The notes under the pieces were generated by a model, which saw only the letters and a list, made by a program, of their open reading frames with translations, made no database searches and had not been told where the DNA came from. A stretch of 8,780 nt of DNA from Thermoplasmatota archaeon (GTDB lineage Archaea; Thermoplasmatota; Thermoplasmata; GCA-020350865; JAUVCJ01): assembly GCA_030595765.1 (NCBI GenBank), contig JAUVCJ010000087.1, forward strand, positions 1 through 8,780, written 5' to 3'. Position 1 is the first letter of the stretch, and each line of letters begins with the position of its first letter. Position numbers and translations under genes: made by a program. Positions 7,400 through 8,780 of this stretch are shown here, piece by piece.

Positions 7400-7430
7400 C
7401 AGAACCAATTTCTGGAAAAGTCTTGGGTAG

Positions 7431-7438
7431 TTATATAG
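7431..7438 (-). promoter_or_regulatory. Promoter of the pilin operon (TATA box)
   Basis: The minus strand reads CTATATAA, preceded by a purine-rich CCAAAA that could serve as a BRE. Its centre is 25-27 bases ahead of 7408-7410, so the transcript should be almost leaderless for the ATG at 7399. A weaker ATATAT at about 7445-7450 lies further upstream. Confidence 0.6.
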
Positions 7439-7514
7439 TTTTGGATATATGCATTAACGCTGGTTTAAAAAAATGTAGATGCGGGTTCGGTGCGTCGTTA
7501 CACTCCTCGATACG

Positions 7515-7643
7515 TCGCTAAGGCTCCACATCTTCCCACACCCTTTCTTAATGGGCTATTGAGCGAAGCGAGGTGCCCAATTTTTAATCAACATTTTTGT
7601 TCAAAATCGTGGCGCGGAGACAGTGCATCGCTAGGGCTCCACA
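7515..7643. repeat. Pair of 16-base direct repeats in the pilin-tRNA gap
   Basis: The 16 bases at 7515-7530 (TCGCTAAGGCTCCACA) recur at 7628-7643 with one change (A to G at the seventh base), 113 bases apart. Similarity continues loosely for about 20 bases on the right side (pyrimidine-rich, ending in CTTTCT or TTTTTCT). No protein gene covers 7409-7680; the stretch holds these repeats, the hairpins noted separately and the pilin promoter. Confidence 0.65.
7552..7585 (+). other. Hairpin followed by a T-run
   Basis: TGGGC at 7552-7556 can pair with GCCCA at 7575-7579, and TTTTT follows at 7581-7585. In plus orientation this resembles a terminator, but no plus-strand gene upstream needs one, so it may belong to the repeat family of this gap. 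Confidence 0.35.
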
Positions 7644-7658
7644 CCTCTCCGCATTTTT
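7614..7658 (+). other. Long-armed hairpin with T-run, resembling the tRNA acceptor end
   Basis: GCGGAGA (7614-7620) pairs perfectly with TCTCCGC (7646-7652) across a 25-base loop, with GTG/CAC able to extend the pairing inside, and ATTTTT follows. The arms differ by one base from the acceptor strands of the neighbouring tRNA-Leu (GCGGAGG and CCTCCGC). It could be a terminator-like element, a small RNA end or a decayed tRNA-derived piece; I cannot tell which. Confidence 0.4.
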
Positions 7659-7671
7659 CTATGCTGTTGGT

Positions 7672-7679
7672 AAAAAAAA
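7672..7679 (-). terminator. T8 terminator of tRNA-Leu
   Basis: On the minus strand eight T residues start two bases after the discriminator A of the tRNA. A T-run without a hairpin is the usual archaeal termination signal. Confidence 0.7.
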
Positions 7680-7680
7680 G

Positions 7681-7764
7681 TGCGGAGGAAGGGATTTGAA
7701 CCCTCGAAGGACTAACCACAGGATCCTAAGTCCTGCCCCTTTGACCAGGCTGGGGTACCTCCGC
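7681..7764 (-). tRNA. tRNA-Leu (anticodon TAG)
   Basis: Read on the minus strand from 7764, the acceptor GCGGAGG pairs with CCTCCGC (plus-strand 7682-7688). The D arm is CCCC-AGCCTGGTCAAA-GGGG. The anticodon stem CAGGA/TCCTG encloses loop CTTAGGA, with anticodon TAG at 7728-7726. A 13-base variable arm makes it class II, and the T arm is GAGGG-TTCAAAT-CCCTT. Discriminator A (7681) and the AGCCTGGTCAAAG core mark it as Leu rather than Ser. It has no intron and no encoded CCA, so CCA must be added after transcription. It decodes CTA and, by wobble, other CTN codons. No convincing TATA box lies 25-30 bases upstream; TTTAAA near 7839-7844 would imply a leader of roughly 50 bases. Confidence 0.95.
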
Positions 7765-7898
7765 ATGAAGGAGCTTTGCGAGTGAACCGGGGGCATTTTT
7801 GCCCCCATGTGAAGTAGCATCGCTACTGATTGGGTGGCATTTAAATGTCACCGCATGAAGGAGTGGAGCGATTGAGTAGGGGCACTTGTGCCCCCACA
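7761..7898. repeat. Imperfect 48-base direct repeat with 90-base period, each copy ending in a G/C hairpin
   Basis: CCGCATGAAGGAG occurs at 7761-7773 and again at 7851-7863. Each copy is followed by a variable GCGA-TGA stretch and then a hairpin: GGGGGC-ATTTTT-GCCCCC at 7789-7806 and GGGGCAC-TT-GTGCCCC at 7879-7894. The first copy begins with the last four bases of the tRNA 5' end. No open reading frame of note spans the repeat. Confidence 0.75.
7813..7852. repeat. Two further palindromes between the repeat copies
   Basis: AGTAGC-ATC-GCTACT (7813-7827) is a perfect 6-base stem. The 20 bases at 7833-7852 (GGTGGCATTT then AAATGTCACC) form a palindrome with a single mismatch. With the G/C hairpins on either side they make four inverted repeats in about 105 bases. 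The rest of the gap, 7899-8025, shows no gene or clear motif to me. Confidence 0.65.
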
Positions 7899-8025
7899 GA
7901 AAGTGTGCGGTTACGAATGGAAACCGAATGAGTTAAGATTGGATGGCGTTGGGTTGAAGATAAGGTTTTCCCTTGTGGTGCGGTAAAAAACTACCTCGAT
8001 CGGGCATCCTATTTTGAGGGATTGG

Positions 8026-8034
8026 TTTTATAAG
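8026..8034 (+). promoter_or_regulatory. Putative promoter of the paaK-like gene (TATA box)
   Basis: TTTTATAAG lies about 25 bases ahead of position 8055, giving a leader of about 27 bases that includes AGGAG at 8068-8072, 9 bases before the TTG at 8082. The promoter and ribosome site look intact although the gene is broken. Confidence 0.5.
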
Positions 8035-8081
8035 AGCTACACTATTGCAAACAATGCGAAATACGCCAGGAGCTGATACAT

Positions 8082-8780
8082 TTGTTCGAGCCAGAATTAG
8101 AAAAAATGCCCATCGCTAAACTGAATGAGCTGCAGCTAGAGAGGCTGAAGTGGACTGTAAAGCACGCATATGATAACGTACCGTTGTACAGGAAGAAATT
8201 CGATGACGCAGGCCTCAAGCCAGAGGACATCCAGACCCTCGCAGATGTATCCAAGATCCCGTTCACTGTTAAAAACGACCTGCGAGACCATTACCCATAC
8301 GGCATACTAGCAGTTCCAAGAGAACAGATATTGCGGTTCCATGCAAGCTCAGGAACAACCGGGACACCGACAGTTATCAGCTACACCAGAAAAGACATGG
8401 ACACCTGATCCAGGCTAATGGCAAGATCCATGGCCTGCGCAGGAGTTACCCCTGATGACATCGTTCAGAACGCCTATGGCTACGGCCTGTTCACTGGCGG
8501 CCTGGGCTTCCATCAGGGAGCTAAAAGGCTCGGAGCGTCTGTGTTGCCGACCAGCACTGGCTCCACCAAGAAACAGCTAAAGTTCATGCACGACATGAAG
8601 TCAACTGTGATAGCCTGCACTCCCTCGTATGCCGCATATCTGGCCGAGGCCACACCTGAGACCAAGGCAAATGGCTTTGATACAGGAGCACTAACCAAGC
8701 GTATACAGGCCGACCTCCAGGCAGCCCTGACAGTCAGAGCCGGAGTGGAGTTGCTGGATCCAGGCGCCCTGCCTAGAAGC
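8082..8780 (+). pseudogene. paaK: Phenylacetate-CoA ligase-like gene (PaaK family), broken, runs off the right edge
   Basis: The frame from TTG 8082 matches the PaaK family of adenylate-forming ligases, which activate aryl acids such as phenylacetate with ATP and CoA. Signs are Q-L-E-R-L-K (about 18-23), N-V-P-L-Y-R-K-K-F-D (32-41), the phosphate-binding S-S-G-T-T-G-T-P-T (89-97) and Y-T-R-K-D (101-105). TGA at 8406-8408 then interrupts, where relatives have Trp. The same frame continues openly with Q-N-A-Y-G-Y-G-L-F-T-G-G-L-G and C-T-P-S-Y-A-A-Y-L-A-E. After N-G-F-D-T (about 8690) it jumps to I-Q-A-D-L-Q-A-A-L and L-D-P-G-A-L-P-R-S, which resembles the family's C-terminal tail. The G-A-E-P-W region and the R-T-G-D adenylate motif expected between them are missing, roughly 190 residues of a usual ~430. 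TGA is an ordinary stop in all five other complete genes, so readthrough is unlikely. An assembly error at the junction is the main alternative. Confidence 0.8.

Noticed and set aside
7490..7699. Plus-strand open frame of 69 codons in the gap
   Set aside because: It crosses the repeat cluster and enters the tRNA antisense, with no start signal and no recognisable domain.
7597..7785. Plus-strand open frame of 62 codons containing G-G-R-D-L-N-P-R
   Set aside because: It is the antisense of the tRNA-Leu, a familiar false translation; it has no ribosome site and no protein-like pattern.
7761..7898. CRISPR array
   Set aside because: Only two imperfect copies exist, the region between them is itself palindromic, and no cas-like gene is present.
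8054..8116. ATG at 8054 as start of the paaK-like gene
   Set aside because: It is in a different frame (M-R-N-T-P-G-A-D) from the PaaK-matching frame and lies at the predicted transcript start; TTG 8082 with AGGAG ahead is better.
8042..8266. Minus-strand frame of 74 codons opposite the start of the paaK-like gene
   Set aside because: The plus strand is clearly PaaK with a promoter and ribosome site; this is a shadow frame.
8406..8408. TGA as a recoded codon (selenocysteine or Trp)
   Set aside because: All five complete genes in the window end in TGA, so it acts as a stop. The site is a Trp in relatives, I recognised no SECIS-like hairpin, and the gene also lacks its catalytic middle.

Overview
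The window looks archaeal. The start of the pilin carries the short archaeal type IV pilin signature (R-G followed by V-S-A-V-I-G). The two motor ATPases carry the archaeal FlaI/TadA-type motif set. The tRNA-Leu encodes no 3' CCA and ends directly at a T-run, and TATA-like boxes sit about 25 bases ahead of the predicted transcript starts. A euryarchaeal or Thermoplasmatota-like host fits, but I cannot fix the lineage from this window and hold it at low confidence.

Minus strand, positions 7408 down to 1, is a tight operon read right to left. It encodes a membrane-anchored, sequon-rich pilin-like protein (7399-6503), a secretion/pilus ATPase (6482-4413), a first GspF/TadC-type platform protein (4412-3387), a second platform protein (3384-2224), a second and paralogous ATPase (2202-196), and the start of a TrkA-N nucleotide-binding gene (188-1, cut by the window edge). 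Gaps are about 21 bases or less. The ATPase1/platform1 junction is a TGA stop followed directly by a TTG start in the same frame. All five complete genes end in TGA. A single promoter with a TATA box at 7431-7438 could drive the whole set.

The middle, 7409-8081, has no protein gene. It holds one tRNA-Leu (anticodon TAG, minus strand, 7764-7681) with a T8 terminator. Around it is an unusual cluster of short hairpins and direct repeats, including a repeat about 48 bases long set exactly 90 bases apart, whose first copy begins inside the 5' end of the tRNA.

The right end, 8082-8780, reads rightward. It is a phenylacetate-CoA ligase-like (PaaK) gene that appears dead: the codon for a conserved Trp is TGA, and the N-terminal ~200 residues run straight into the C-terminal tail of the family with the catalytic middle missing.

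Working model: the pilin-like subunit is processed by a prepilin peptidase encoded elsewhere. The two platform proteins form the membrane base, and the two ATPases power assembly or, as inference only, opposing or alternating steps. The paired, non-identical motors with long acidic N-terminal tails, in one operon with two platforms and one large pilin, are the most interesting system here.
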